Of a DNA stretch of 64,000 nucleotides, positions 20,901 to 26,942 are shown piece by piece. This DNA comes from CAJQQY01 sp964564545 (GTDB taxonomy: Bacteria; Bacteroidota; Bacteroidia; Chitinophagales; Saprospiraceae). Numbering within the stretch: position 1 is the first letter of the stretch; each line of letters starts with the position of its first letter. Location of the stretch: the NCBI GenBank assembly GCA_964564545.1, contig CAZMBP010000004.1, forward strand, positions 69,018 through 133,017, read 5' to 3'. The notes below the pieces were generated by a model, which was not told where the DNA came from, ran no database searches, and was given only the letters and a program-made list of their open reading frames with translations. The translations under genes were made by a program, and so were the position numbers.

Positions 20901-22338
20901 TGCCAGTAATATTACCATCATTGGTTGACCAAACATAAGATACTCCCGAACCTCCAGTTGAACCTGAAGCATCTAATTCTATTTCAGGATTAGAACAAAG
21001 TATCGTATCGGGGAAAGCGATACTTACCTGTGGATTCAAAACCGTTAAATCCAAGTTAATAATACTATCACATCCATTAATGGTAGTCAAGGTATCTAAA
21101 TAAATCCCAGTACTTGTGTGGGAAAAATTTTCTACAAAAAAAGTATCTCCTTGACAAATGGTTTCAGAAATGTTAATGAAAAAAGTATCTAATTCAATTA
21201 ATGTTAATTCTACCGTAGTATCGCAACCAACTGAGGCTGGCAAAATAGGATAATAAACTCCTGGTGAATTATATACATTTCCAGCAAAATTATAAGTTTC
21301 ACCTTTGCAATATTGATCATTAATAAAAATAGTATCTGGAATCGGATAAACTGTTACGATAAAACAATCATCAGAAATGTCTCCACAAAACGGAGCTGTC
21401 GAAGTCATCATTACTTCCAATTCACTAGTAGAAAGAGTTCCATTTGGTGTAGGAATCAATGATACCTCTGATGCCAAATATGACAACCCACAAATTTCAT
21501 AAGTCCCTTCGGAAAAAGTCGAAAAGTCAGGTGTCATCTCATAACTTTCGATAACATTATTTTGAGAAATAATATAGGTATAGTCATATTGATTATTTGG
21601 TTCTGATCCAAAAGTATAAAATGGGTCAATGCTTCCACTATAATTTTCGCCAATGCACAGATCAATATCATTGACCACCGAAAGATCTCCTGCATATGCA
21701 TCGCAAGCAGTACATCCCATCCCTGTATCATCACAAAACTCAATTGAAAATCCATTGAAACTTCCACTATCATATACGTTACTTCCGTTGGTCACCGTCA
21801 TAGTCCAATTTCCATTTACAGAGCCGAAATTAAAATCTTCCAAACAACCACCATAAGGATAATACGAACCTGTATAATTTGTAAAAAATGCCCATTGTTG
21901 AAGATTCGTCCATTGGTCATTGAAGAATCCCCCACCAGCCATTGGGTCAGGTGAAACTGGATCGCCACAAGGCAACAAACTAATATCCCAATTAGAAAAT
22001 CCTGTCGTACTTGGAAAATTATCATACGGGCCGATCAAAGTCATGGTCTGTCCAGAAGGAGCAGTTAGAGTAATTGTCAAACTCCAAATATGCTCAAATG
22101 TAACATCTAAATATATTCCACATATGCCTTGCGTTGCACTTGAAAGATTACTATTAGTTGATCCAGAAACATTTAAAGTATAAGTATTGGAAGAGGAAAC
22201 TGGAATAGGACCTGTACAACCTACACACTCACAGCCTTGTGCCAACATTTTTCCTTGGAGAAAAATGAAACTAAGAAGAAAAAGCAAAATCCACTTTTTA
22301 CCTCGTGTTTTGAAAAGTGTTTTGGGAGACTTGTTCAT
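11926..22338 (-). CDS. Giant T9SS-exported adhesin-like protein: P-domain-like head, 33 Ig-like repeats, SprB-type repeat, CHU_C domain
   Basis: 3,470 residues, the largest gene here. After a signal peptide (hydrophobic near residues 14-32) come about 180 residues resembling a proprotein-convertase P domain (SLTITLTAPSGQTMTLIG, NGNWTMTVTNG, FSIEFCD), then cysteine-bearing modules with ICQGD and GCDSIINLDLTVLNPQ that match the 2,506-aa neighbour. I count 33 repeats of about 84 residues (DNA roughly 12710-21045), pattern PxADAG-x-DC-LDGSxSS-FxYxWTTxDGNI-LxPxV-YxLxVTNxxNGC. Nearly all have two cysteines. A SprB-type repeat (CFGDYNGSIEV) and CHU_C (PNAFSPNGDGYNDLF, GWDGFFNGEKMNPAVFVFY, IVKGDLLLK) finish the protein. 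Expected role: long surface adhesin exported by the T9SS. It is a tandem paralogue of the 2,506-aa gene. Repeats 6-8 and 9-11 look like a duplicated block; repeats 19 and 24 have moved cysteines. No frameshift seen. Confidence 0.9.
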   Translation of the reverse strand: MNKSPKTLFKTRGKKWILLFLLSFIFLQGKMLAQGCECVGCTGPIPVSSSNTYTLNVSGSTNSNLSSATQGICGIYLDVTFEHIWSLTITLTAPSGQTMTLIGPYDNFPSTTGFSNWDISLLPCGDPVSPDPMAGGGFFNDQWTNLQQWAFFTNYTGSYYPYGGCLEDFNFGSVNGNWTMTVTNGSNVYDSGSFNGFSIEFCDDTGMGCTACDAYAGDLSVVNDIDLCIGENYSGSIDPFYTFGSEPNNQYDYTYIISQNNVIESYEMTPDFSTFSEGTYEICGLSYLASEVSLIPTPNGTLSTSELEVMMTSTAPFCGDISDDCFIVTVYPIPDTIFINDQYCKGETYNFAGNVYNSPGVYYPILPASVGCDTTVELTLIELDTFFINISETICQGDTFFVENFSHTSTGIYLDTLTTINGCDSIINLDLTVLNPQVSIAFPDTILCSNPEIELDASGSTGGSGVSYVWSTNDGNITGNILNNTTTVDAGGKYYFIVSQVNGGVVCTVIDSVEVVADLVAPTVNVAMDSMINCDIMTVVLDGTGTSTGGEFSYEWTTVDGIILQDTFTLFPTISSGGTYILNVTNSDNDCVNQDSVLILQNTSYPSASAGADMQIDCNNPTIQLDGSSSSQGIEYVYLWTTSDGNILSGSDGLQPIVDSAGTYLLTVTDTFSHCVTIDFVDVTIDTILPIADAGNQLNINCYTPQVQIDGTNSSQGSQFSYQWTALAGGQIVSGSTTLMPTVNSGGVYGLVVTNNLTGCSSSSQVIVNQDLTPPWLSVITPIDTITCLQEVITIDASNSVFGPIFEYEWTVVGSGNILADTFTLLPQIDLEGMYQLEITNTFNGCTSVDTFEVFANNTIPTAEAGANMTVDCITPEVILGGSGSTGGEFEYLWTEMNGGNILNGETTLSPTVNGDGDYELLVTNTLSGCTQTDVVSVNVDTIPPVAVAGVDTLINCYNSIITLDGSGSSLGDFSYLWSTSDGMIDLGETTLQPTVSAGGNYEILVTNDQNGCSTFDSVFVGENLIDPVAIAGQDTLITCTNPTILLNGTGSSLGSNFSYQWTVTNGGVITLNPNSLQPEISNAGTYQLEVTNTVNGCTAIDEVIVIADTDFPLVDAGQNMTIDCNQSEVVLDGSGSIGVEFEYLWTATNGGNILNGNTTLSPTVNSAGDYELLVTNTVSGCSQSDIVFVNADSIPPVAAAGVDTLIDCYNNTITLDGGDSSLGDFSYLWSSSDGTIESGETTLQPIISSSGNFEILVTNNQNGCSAVDSVFVDENFIAPISSAGQDTFVNCTNPTILLNGNGSSVGSNFSYQWTATNGGTISANPNSLQPEITSGGNYQLLVTNTDNGCTSMDEVIVVADTNLPISNAGNADTLNCDQLVINLDGSASSSGINIIYLWATADGNIVSGENSLMPQIDSSGNYILTVSDTISGCSAQSFVEIAIDTIAPMADAGVSMELNCIVQNVILDGTNSSLGNDFSYEWTTIDGNIFSNSNSLQPTVNQLGTYYLEVENETNGCTAEDSVFVSQNIISPISIAGVDTSITCENDTLILDGSSSSIGTNYIYQWTVTNGGIIDNNDTTLQPQISTPGNYELVVTDTTNGCSATDLLIVDLDTNTPTADAGPSDVIDCNQTILTLDGSLSSVGSIYEYEWTTGDGNILSGENTLSPQVDSAGTYILEVTNIQNGCSNIAFVMITADTILPNADAGIDTMITCESNVINLNGTNSSTGNFTYNWTTTGLGTIINENTLTPEINDAGTYQLEVTNTQNGCISTDEVEVVFDTLAPIADAGLGGNLDCDTTSLTIGGNSSTGANFEYQWTHSSGGNILTDSTLSTITVNAGATYTLMVTNILNSCSATDEVIITQDANLPIAITNAMDTILCDSTQVVLNGNGSSVGSNFSYNWTTIDGNIIANENTLFPTVDSVGLYTLIVTNTDNNCEATAFVNVVLENCGPIAFAGADGEVDCNFTTIVLDGTGSSVGAEFTYLWTTIDGVILSDTTTLMPTIGASGTYVLTVENTLYGSVATDTVFVEDLAILPSIDLSVNTFLSCLDTTVSVNGSNSSSGAGFLYSWSTNDGNIVAVIGEDSILVDESGFYILEITNTSNGCVAMDSIEIFQNIDVPISNAGMDVELNCYNNVFTLDGNNSSVGNDFVYSWTTSDGNIVSGDSTLSPVIDSMGTYVLEVIDTTNGCFAQSSITVSENFISPIADAGTTDVLTCNDPVLTLDGMASSQGNNFNYEWTTVDGNILNGENSLTPQVDSFGNYQLIVFDSLNGCSDTSAVFINSNFNTPTANAGMDVQIDCGIGSINLDGSGSSMGAEFSYLWTTTNGNIQADTNSLSPGITNGGNYFLTVENTINGCTAIDEVVVNPVNCAPIVSIDLPDTLTCSVTQITLDGSASSNWGTIKYEWTTADGNIVGVDNLPTVEVNLPGIYQLALTDTLTNDIAFGSVVVEINNTDPVADAGVTDTLNCLITTFNLDGSASSTGNNFTYEWMTGDGNIVSGFNEIQPLIDEDGTYDLLVTDSENGCTATSSVLIEIDTILPIVDVGFPLDLTCVDTMLFLNGLGSSMGDNFNYEWTTMDGNIIGDNTSLSPQIDEAGTYELTILNTQNFCEAINQILIEIDTVAPSILIEPTEVLNCDLTEFELDANASSFGSNFTIQWQTSDGNIVNGINSLSPQVNDGGDYELTILNTQNGCSSSEIITVLQDTLAPFADAGNTMELTCTDTILTLDGSSSSNGNDFSYQWQTSNGNIESGANSLFPAINLLGDYELIVTNNNNMCTAISQVQITQDIISPVAIIDSPDTLNCAVETIALSAANSSSGLIYSYLWSTNNGNIDFGETSLNPQVSDGGYYVLEVTNDENGCTASDIEEVVQDTLLPISEAGMTMTLTCSDTILTLSGNGSSAGNEFTYEWTTDVGNIVNGINLLNPQVDELGMYQLEVTNNNNMCTSSDVVDVLENITPPEIEINAIGGLILNCDVSSIVLDASSSIPIGNVSFEWSTTNGNISTGNTDANPEVNLMGDYQLILTNEINGCKATEMIQITSDFELPIVQILEPDTLTCLDTLVTVSGSGSSVGNEFEYLWTHTLGNIVSGETDLECTVDEFGGYILTILNTENGCMASEAVTVYQNIEEPFADAGGNYEFDCIQTEIMLQGDGSEGAEFTYVWNTVDGNVQVGATTLQPIVDAFGTYVLTVTNQINGCIATSVAIVTEDLDVPQDVELEIISPLCFGDYNGSIEVTEVIGGEEPYMYSINGNTFTEYPLFSNLPAGNYSITIQDASGCEWTSEIEILEPAEVMVDLGEDIYLELGESTVLQANTNISSFDLDSVGWMNIDSLVCEDCLEQEISPLYTSGYGVFLMNENGCVTEDEIIVYVNNKKRIFIPNAFSPNGDGYNDLFMIYGGLGVEEIERFQIFSRWGDLVFEKNNFQPNDPSKGWDGFFNGEKMNPAVFVFYAKVKYTNGETEIVKGDLLLK
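18253..19770 (-). repeat. Tandem duplication of a three-repeat block (about 759 bp per copy)
   Basis: Repeats 6-8 (DNA about 19012-19770) and 9-11 (about 18253-19011) of the 3,470-aa protein share block-specific features not found in other repeats: a first unit with GANMTVDC/GQNMTIDC and a short GSGS loop, a second with VDTLINCYN/VDTLIDCYN, and a third with CTNPTILLNG. DNA stretches around the linkers are also closely similar. This indicates recent amplification as a triplet. Confidence 0.7.
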
Positions 22339-22460
22339 GTAGTGTTAATGTTACGCTGCTATTAGTATCGGTTTTAGAATTCTATTGGTTTCTGGGAGTT
22401 TTAGAAAAAAATATTAGTTATTATAAAAAGAGGCAGTAATTTATCTATCTGCTGCTTTTT

Positions 22461-22468
22461 CAAAAATA
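22461..22468 (-). promoter_or_regulatory. Candidate -7 element for the 3,470-aa gene
   Basis: On the minus strand TATTTTTG fits TAnnTTTG. A GTTG lies about 22 bp upstream, near the expected -33 position. It is about 120 bp before the start codon. Chance matches are common in AT-rich DNA. Confidence 0.3.
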
Positions 22469-22780
22469 CCATTTCTTCCTAAACTATAAACAACTGACAG
22501 TCAATAATTTATTCCAAAACATTGCCTTTGGTTTAAATATTTCAAAATATAAAAATATAGATTAGGGTACTTGAAACTTGAAAGAGGTCTTTAAAAAATT
22601 AGTTAGGTTAGTGTTTTGGCAATAGAAATAGAATTTTAGGAAAAATTATTGCAGTAATAAAGGTACGATTTTATTTTTTCCTTAAAAAGTTAAGTCTTGG
22701 GATTTTAGTAAAAGAATATCCAAGTGAAGACTTTAACATTCTTAAAAAAATGAGGAGAAACTTATTTCGTTTAAACTTTT

Positions 22781-22788
22781 TAATTTTG
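22781..22788 (+). promoter_or_regulatory. Candidate -7 element for the M23 peptidase gene
   Basis: TAATTTTG fits the Bacteroidota -7 consensus TAnnTTTG, 66 bp before the start codon. No clear -33 TTTG is seen at the usual spacing. Confidence 0.3.
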
Positions 22789-22854
22789 TCACAACACAAC
22801 TAAGTTCTTGTTCAGGATTTTGAATAAGAACTTAAAATATTTAAATCTCATACT

Positions 22855-23529
22855 ATGTCTCATCACCAAAAACAAACTAGTTTTATCCTTATTTCTTCCA
22901 TGTTTTTTTCACTTACTATGTTATTTTGTATCAGTAAAAATAATGCAATTGCACCAAGTTTGGAGCAAAAAGAAGTTGCTTCAGCAATAGAAGAGCCTTC
23001 TTTTTACCCAGCAACTACCGAGTCAAAATACGAGGCAATTTTTGCAAATAACCCGACCTACATTTCTAATCAATTTGATTTTCCTGTAGGTAAACCTGAT
23101 GGAGCTAATTATTATAAAGCAAGAGAATTTGGGCAGAGCAAACACCTTGGAGAAGATTGGAACGGTACAGGCGGAGGAAATACAGATTTAGGAGATCCAG
23201 TTTATAGTGTATCAAATGGATATGTAACTTTTGCTAAAAATGTCTGTTGTGGATGGGGTAATATTGTTCGGGTAGTTCATAAATTTCCAAATCATCCAGA
23301 GTATCCATATGTAGAATCTTTTTATGCTCACTTGGATGAAATGAATGTGAAAGAAGGTGATTTTATTCAACGTGGGCAATTGCTTGGAACTATTGGAACT
23401 GCTGATGGAAAATATAGTGCTCACCTTCATTTAGAAATGAGAAATTTTGTGGACATGGGAGTTGGACCAGGATATTCAGATGATACTTTTGGTTTTTTAG
23501 TGCCTACGGATTTTATTGAGAAATATTAG
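22855..23529 (+). CDS. M23 (LytM/lysostaphin-type) peptidase, exported
   Basis: 224 residues. A signal peptide or membrane anchor spans about residues 9-30, followed by a linker and one M23 peptidase domain (about residues 75-220). The zinc ligands of the family are visible: His97 and Asp101 in HLGEDW (HxxxD), and His192 in HLHLEMR (HxH), with the second catalytic His159 in FYAHLD. M23 enzymes cut peptide cross-links in peptidoglycan or glycine-rich peptides, so a periplasmic cell-wall role is likely. With all ligands present it should be active rather than a LytM regulator. The ATG at 22855 starts MSHHQKQ just before the hydrophobic segment. The gene is divergent from the 3,470-aa gene and convergent to the next one across a strong terminator. 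Confidence 0.88.
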   Translation: MSHHQKQTSFILISSMFFSLTMLFCISKNNAIAPSLEQKEVASAIEEPSFYPATTESKYEAIFANNPTYISNQFDFPVGKPDGANYYKAREFGQSKHLGEDWNGTGGGNTDLGDPVYSVSNGYVTFAKNVCCGWGNIVRVVHKFPNHPEYPYVESFYAHLDEMNVKEGDFIQRGQLLGTIGTADGKYSAHLHLEMRNFVDMGVGPGYSDDTFGFLVPTDFIEKY

Positions 23530-23566
23530 TTTTGCTTTTTGAAAAAAAGAAAAATTTATTCGCAAA

Positions 23567-23606
23567 AAAAAGGGTTTTCCAAACATCAATTTGGAAAGCC
23601 CTTTTT
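23567..23606. terminator. Bidirectional terminator
   Basis: A stem of about 17 bp with one G-T pair (AAAGGGTTTTCCAAA with TTTGGAAAGCCCTTT) around a 6-nt loop, flanked by A and T runs. It lies between the convergent M23 gene and the 823-aa gene. Confidence 0.88.
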
Positions 23607-23635
23607 AATATTTTTCAAAATATTTTGCCTGCTTT

Positions 23636-26107
23636 TTAATTTCTACTTTCTGCTGCTTTTAAAATATTCTGATAAGAAATCTTGTATGTTTCCTGCGCTT
23701 TTTTAATTACTTCCGCCTGATAAGCTGTATCTGTAAATAATTTATTTAATCCAGGGTGGTCTTCAAATTTAATTCCTTGAGTTTCATATTGGTTCTTTAA
23801 GCTTAAAATAGCGTCTTCCATTACTTCATCGCTAAGTTCCGCAGGCATACTAGATGCAATCATTTCATACCTTGTCATTACTTTTTCTGCTTCAAGTTCT
23901 GTAACTGTTGACGCTTCTGCAACTCCTTCACTCGGAGTATAATCTGTTCCATTTTCCAAAGCCAAGAAACGTTGTTCCAGCGAATTGAGTTTATTCTCCA
24001 AATCTGCAACTCTCTTTTCTTGTTGGATAGCTAAATCTGCAACATCATTTGAATTAAGTCCAATAGCCATGTTTACCAATGAAATTCCATTATCGACATA
24101 TGCTTCAGACCAAGCTACTCCTACAATTTCGCGATATTGCTCTGGTTTTATTTTGCTTCGTGAAACTGCAATTCCAGTCCCATCATTCAAACCAGATGGT
24201 AAAATGTAATCTCCTGACAAAACGATCCCTCTAACTTTTACAGGAATCTGTCCCATGAAAGCCACCTTTTCATACAACGCCTCATTTCCATCCATAGGCA
24301 TATTTCCTAAAATAGCTGGCTTGGTAGAAATTACCATGTATTGTTGAGAGTTAAAGGTGAGTTTAGAAATTTTACCACCATTCACGCCCACAATATCGCC
24401 TGCCGAAATTTGCTCATAAGGATTATTACGTTCTAACCACTCAGCATAATCTGCAGATCCAGATTGGTAGGTTACTCCAAGATTATCAAGAGCAAAAATG
24501 TTATACGCAGCAAGATTAGCAGTAGCTACTACCAAATCCGCAGCAGCCATTGCAATACAGGCACCACAAGGACCAGTTGAAGCCCCTATCCCTCCGACAA
24601 CAACTGGAATAGCTGCTGAAATCTGATTGGCAATGGCATTGGCTTCCTCTGCAACTAATATTGCCTCTTCAAAAATAAATTCAGGTGTAGATGTTGCTTC
24701 CCCAGAAGTTTCTCCCTCTATTCGTCCAACTGCACCTCCTGAGCTATTGAAAAAAGTGATAAAATTATTTGAATTATTTGGAGTACCAGCTTCCAACTTA
24801 ACAGCGATCCCTTGGGCACTCCCTTCAACTCTTAATGGATAAGCACCATAACTTGCATCTCCTCCTGATACATTTGCATTGATTGTTACTTGTCCATTAG
24901 CTGCGAGTGAATTATTAATAGTAGTTGCTCCTTCAATAGTGACATCTCCTCCAACATCTAGGGTTTCTTCGACCATACCTACTCTTGTAAATGTAGTATC
25001 CAACACATAAAGATTTTTATTAACTATTACAGAATCTCCTTGGACTTCTAAATTTCCTTCTAATACTACTCTTTCACTACCTATAAGAAGATCACCATCT
25101 TTAGTAATAACCATTCTAACAGAATCATTAGTCATAAAAGCCAAGTCTTCATAATTTTTCGTACCAAATGCTCTATTGGTGGTGTCTGCACTAAGAGCCA
25201 CAACATTTCCTCCCATGTGCCATTCTCTTCGAATATTTTCTAAGGTACATTTCATCCCATTTCCTTTATCTGTATGGGAAAAAACAGTAAAGTTACCGAA
25301 GGTTTTACCTATAATCTCTTGACCTTCTTGTTGACCTGGCAATGAAGGAACTGGGCATTGGGTATATATACGTGCATAACAAATCTCACCTGAAGGCTTG
25401 GTAATTCTAAAGTAAACTCTGGTAGGTAAAACACCATTTATTAAAACACTATTATTATCATTAATGGTCAAAAAATCACCACTCTTTGAATTGGCCCAAG
25501 TGACCATCAGATTAGCAGGATCATAAGAATAACTATTAAATGCTTCTATCAATACATCATCTTCTCCAAAATAATAAAGCTCTAGATCAGTATATCCTTC
25601 ATCACAATCACACTTATTTGTTGCGCAAGAATTATCTGTATTAGGTTTAGCTAAACCATTTTCGAAACCATCATCTTCTACCAATTTAGAAGCAGTATTA
25701 GCATGGAAAGCATACGGAACTGCCAATAAATTAGAGGTGCTCAGAATCTTAAAATCAGAACCGCCTTTAGTATCAATCGCAGTTTCCATCATAATTTCTG
25801 ACGAACTCCATGGAACTTCTTCAAATACTCCTTCTGTCGTTCTTCCATTCCCAATGACTAAAGAGAACATACCTGTTGAATTGGTCGTTACTCGATGAGT
25901 TTCTACATAAAATGTTTCCTCAACTGGAAGTTGAGTTTTTAAACTCAGTCGAAGACTAATCGTTTTATCAGATAGAATCTCGCCATCCGCATCTCTAGCT
26001 ACTGCTTGAAAATTGATTCCATTAGGAACCGACTGAGCACTTAAAAAGGAAATACATAACAATGTATATACGAGGGTAGATATTATTTTTTTCATGTTAT
26101 TTTTCAT
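23636..26107 (-). CDS. Exported tail-fibre-like protein with Peptidase_G2-like C-terminal region and coiled coil
   Basis: 823 residues. The signal peptide ends near FLSAQ; a second Met at codon 5 is an equally possible start. The N-terminal region (GINFQAVARDADGEILSDK, FVYR-like strands, LLAVPYAFHANTAS) is a type widespread in Bacteroidota before tail-fibre or collagen-like proteins. The middle is a beta-repeat stalk (VGMVEETLDVGGDVTIEG, SLAANGQVTINANVSGG). Around residue 500 lies an unusual hydrophobic Ala/Gly/Val segment with PCGAC. The part from SADYAEWLER through PVKVRGIVLSGDYILPSG resembles Peptidase_G2, the intramolecular chaperone domain of phage tail spikes. A heptad coiled coil (KRVADLENKLNSLEQRF) and a helical tail follow. 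This suggests a trimeric surface fibre. No T9SS domain is seen at the end. It is last in a minus-strand group with the two genes upstream. Confidence 0.75.
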   Translation of the reverse strand: MKNNMKKIISTLVYTLLCISFLSAQSVPNGINFQAVARDADGEILSDKTISLRLSLKTQLPVEETFYVETHRVTTNSTGMFSLVIGNGRTTEGVFEEVPWSSSEIMMETAIDTKGGSDFKILSTSNLLAVPYAFHANTASKLVEDDGFENGLAKPNTDNSCATNKCDCDEGYTDLELYYFGEDDVLIEAFNSYSYDPANLMVTWANSKSGDFLTINDNNSVLINGVLPTRVYFRITKPSGEICYARIYTQCPVPSLPGQQEGQEIIGKTFGNFTVFSHTDKGNGMKCTLENIRREWHMGGNVVALSADTTNRAFGTKNYEDLAFMTNDSVRMVITKDGDLLIGSERVVLEGNLEVQGDSVIVNKNLYVLDTTFTRVGMVEETLDVGGDVTIEGATTINNSLAANGQVTINANVSGGDASYGAYPLRVEGSAQGIAVKLEAGTPNNSNNFITFFNSSGGAVGRIEGETSGEATSTPEFIFEEAILVAEEANAIANQISAAIPVVVGGIGASTGPCGACIAMAAADLVVATANLAAYNIFALDNLGVTYQSGSADYAEWLERNNPYEQISAGDIVGVNGGKISKLTFNSQQYMVISTKPAILGNMPMDGNEALYEKVAFMGQIPVKVRGIVLSGDYILPSGLNDGTGIAVSRSKIKPEQYREIVGVAWSEAYVDNGISLVNMAIGLNSNDVADLAIQQEKRVADLENKLNSLEQRFLALENGTDYTPSEGVAEASTVTELEAEKVMTRYEMIASSMPAELSDEVMEDAILSLKNQYETQGIKFEDHPGLNKLFTDTAYQAEVIKKAQETYKISYQNILKAAESRN

Positions 26108-26206
26108 AATTTATTGGTTTTAAAAAGGTCCAAAAGGGACATAAACAACTAGTCAAAACAGCGTTTAAATGTTGGGCATTTAGCTAAAAATTTTTCATAG
26201 AAAAAC

Positions 26207-26731
26207 TTATCTATACTGTACTTTTAAGACTTTTACACTTTTGCTCAATTTAATTTGAGGCGAAACGTAACGAATCAGATATACCCCAGAAGGGTAATTA
26301 TTCATATCTAACTCTTGTTGCTCTGCGCCTAACGGTATTTCATCATGAAAAATCACTTTCCCAGTCATATCTAAAATACTAACATAACTAAGTGCTTGGT
26401 TGGGTTGATTCAATTTCAAGGTAAAAAAGTCATACACCGGATTTGGGAAAACCTCTATCGAAAATCGGGAAGGTAAACTTGTAGTCTCTAAGTTGGTTTC
26501 AAGAAACAAACCTTGATCTGGAACTTCAGGTTGAATAAACCCTTCGGTAAGTAGACCAAAGTCTGTTTGATGGGCTGTAATGAATGATTCTCCAATTGAC
26601 CACTCTAAATGAAGATTATCGTCATTTGCATTTCCATTGCTCACCCCAAATAATTGCAACTCAATGGATTGGGCAACTATCGAACCTGCAATGAAGAAAC
26701 TGCAATAAATAATTAACAAAGTCTTTTTCAT
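26207..26731 (-). CDS. Small secreted protein with T9SS type A sorting domain
   Basis: 174 residues: a signal peptide (MKKTLLIIYCSFFIAGS, cleavage near VAQS), about 65 residues including LEWSIGESFITAH and LLTEGFIQPEV, and a T9SS type A sorting domain (VFPNPVYDFFTLKL, ILDMTGKVIFH, YPSGVYLIRY, basic end VQYR). The SIGE..TEGFxQPE pattern recurs in many small Bacteroidota secreted proteins of unknown role. With a sorting domain making up half of the protein, there is little room for an enzyme. It lies 99 bp upstream of the 823-aa gene on the same strand and is probably co-transcribed with it. Its leader shares AAAAAAAATGCC with the 2,506-aa gene. Confidence 0.82.
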   Translation of the reverse strand: MKKTLLIIYCSFFIAGSIVAQSIELQLFGVSNGNANDDNLHLEWSIGESFITAHQTDFGLLTEGFIQPEVPDQGLFLETNLETTSLPSRFSIEVFPNPVYDFFTLKLNQPNQALSYVSILDMTGKVIFHDEIPLGAEQQELDMNNYPSGVYLIRYVSPQIKLSKSVKVLKVQYR

Positions 26732-26813
26732 ATGGCATTTTTTTTAAAGGTTATTAATTACTACACATTATAATCATTTTATTTATGTAAAAAAAATACA
26801 TATCAAATTAAAT

Positions 26814-26821
26814 CAAATGTA
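26814..26821 (-). promoter_or_regulatory. Candidate -7 element for the 174-aa/823-aa gene pair
   Basis: On the minus strand TACATTTG fits TAnnTTTG, 83 bp before the start of the 174-aa gene and after the terminator of the gene upstream. No convincing -33 element was found. Confidence 0.3.
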
Positions 26822-26886
26822 TTTTTATAAAAATCTTCTGCTTTCCCGTATTTTTAACCATAATCTTTCAAGTTCTATAAAAAGAA

Positions 26887-26922
26887 AAGCCCTAATTTTT
26901 GACTAGTCAAAAATTAGGGCTT
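26887..26922 (-). terminator. 36-bp perfect palindrome, terminator of the metzincin gene
   Basis: AAGCCCTAATTTTTGAC and its exact complement meet at the centre, giving a stem of up to 16 bp plus a tetraloop. It starts 21 bp past the stop of the 2,513-aa gene, in an A/T-rich setting. Confidence 0.82.
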
Positions 26923-26942
26923 CTAAAAAATATTAACAATAT

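Larger units (their letters stand above)
22339..22854. other. Divergent promoter region of about 515 bp
   Basis: This separates the minus-strand 3,470-aa gene from the plus-strand M23 peptidase gene. It holds one TAnnTTTG match in each direction (annotated separately) and an imperfect 12-bp hairpin near 22431-22462. No ORF was recognised. Confidence 0.5.

Noticed and set aside
3366..22338. Dense regular repeats that could suggest a CRISPR array or satellite DNA.
   Set aside because: The repeats are about 240-250 bp, keep an open reading frame and encode diverged protein domains. There are no short identical repeats with unique spacers and no cas genes.
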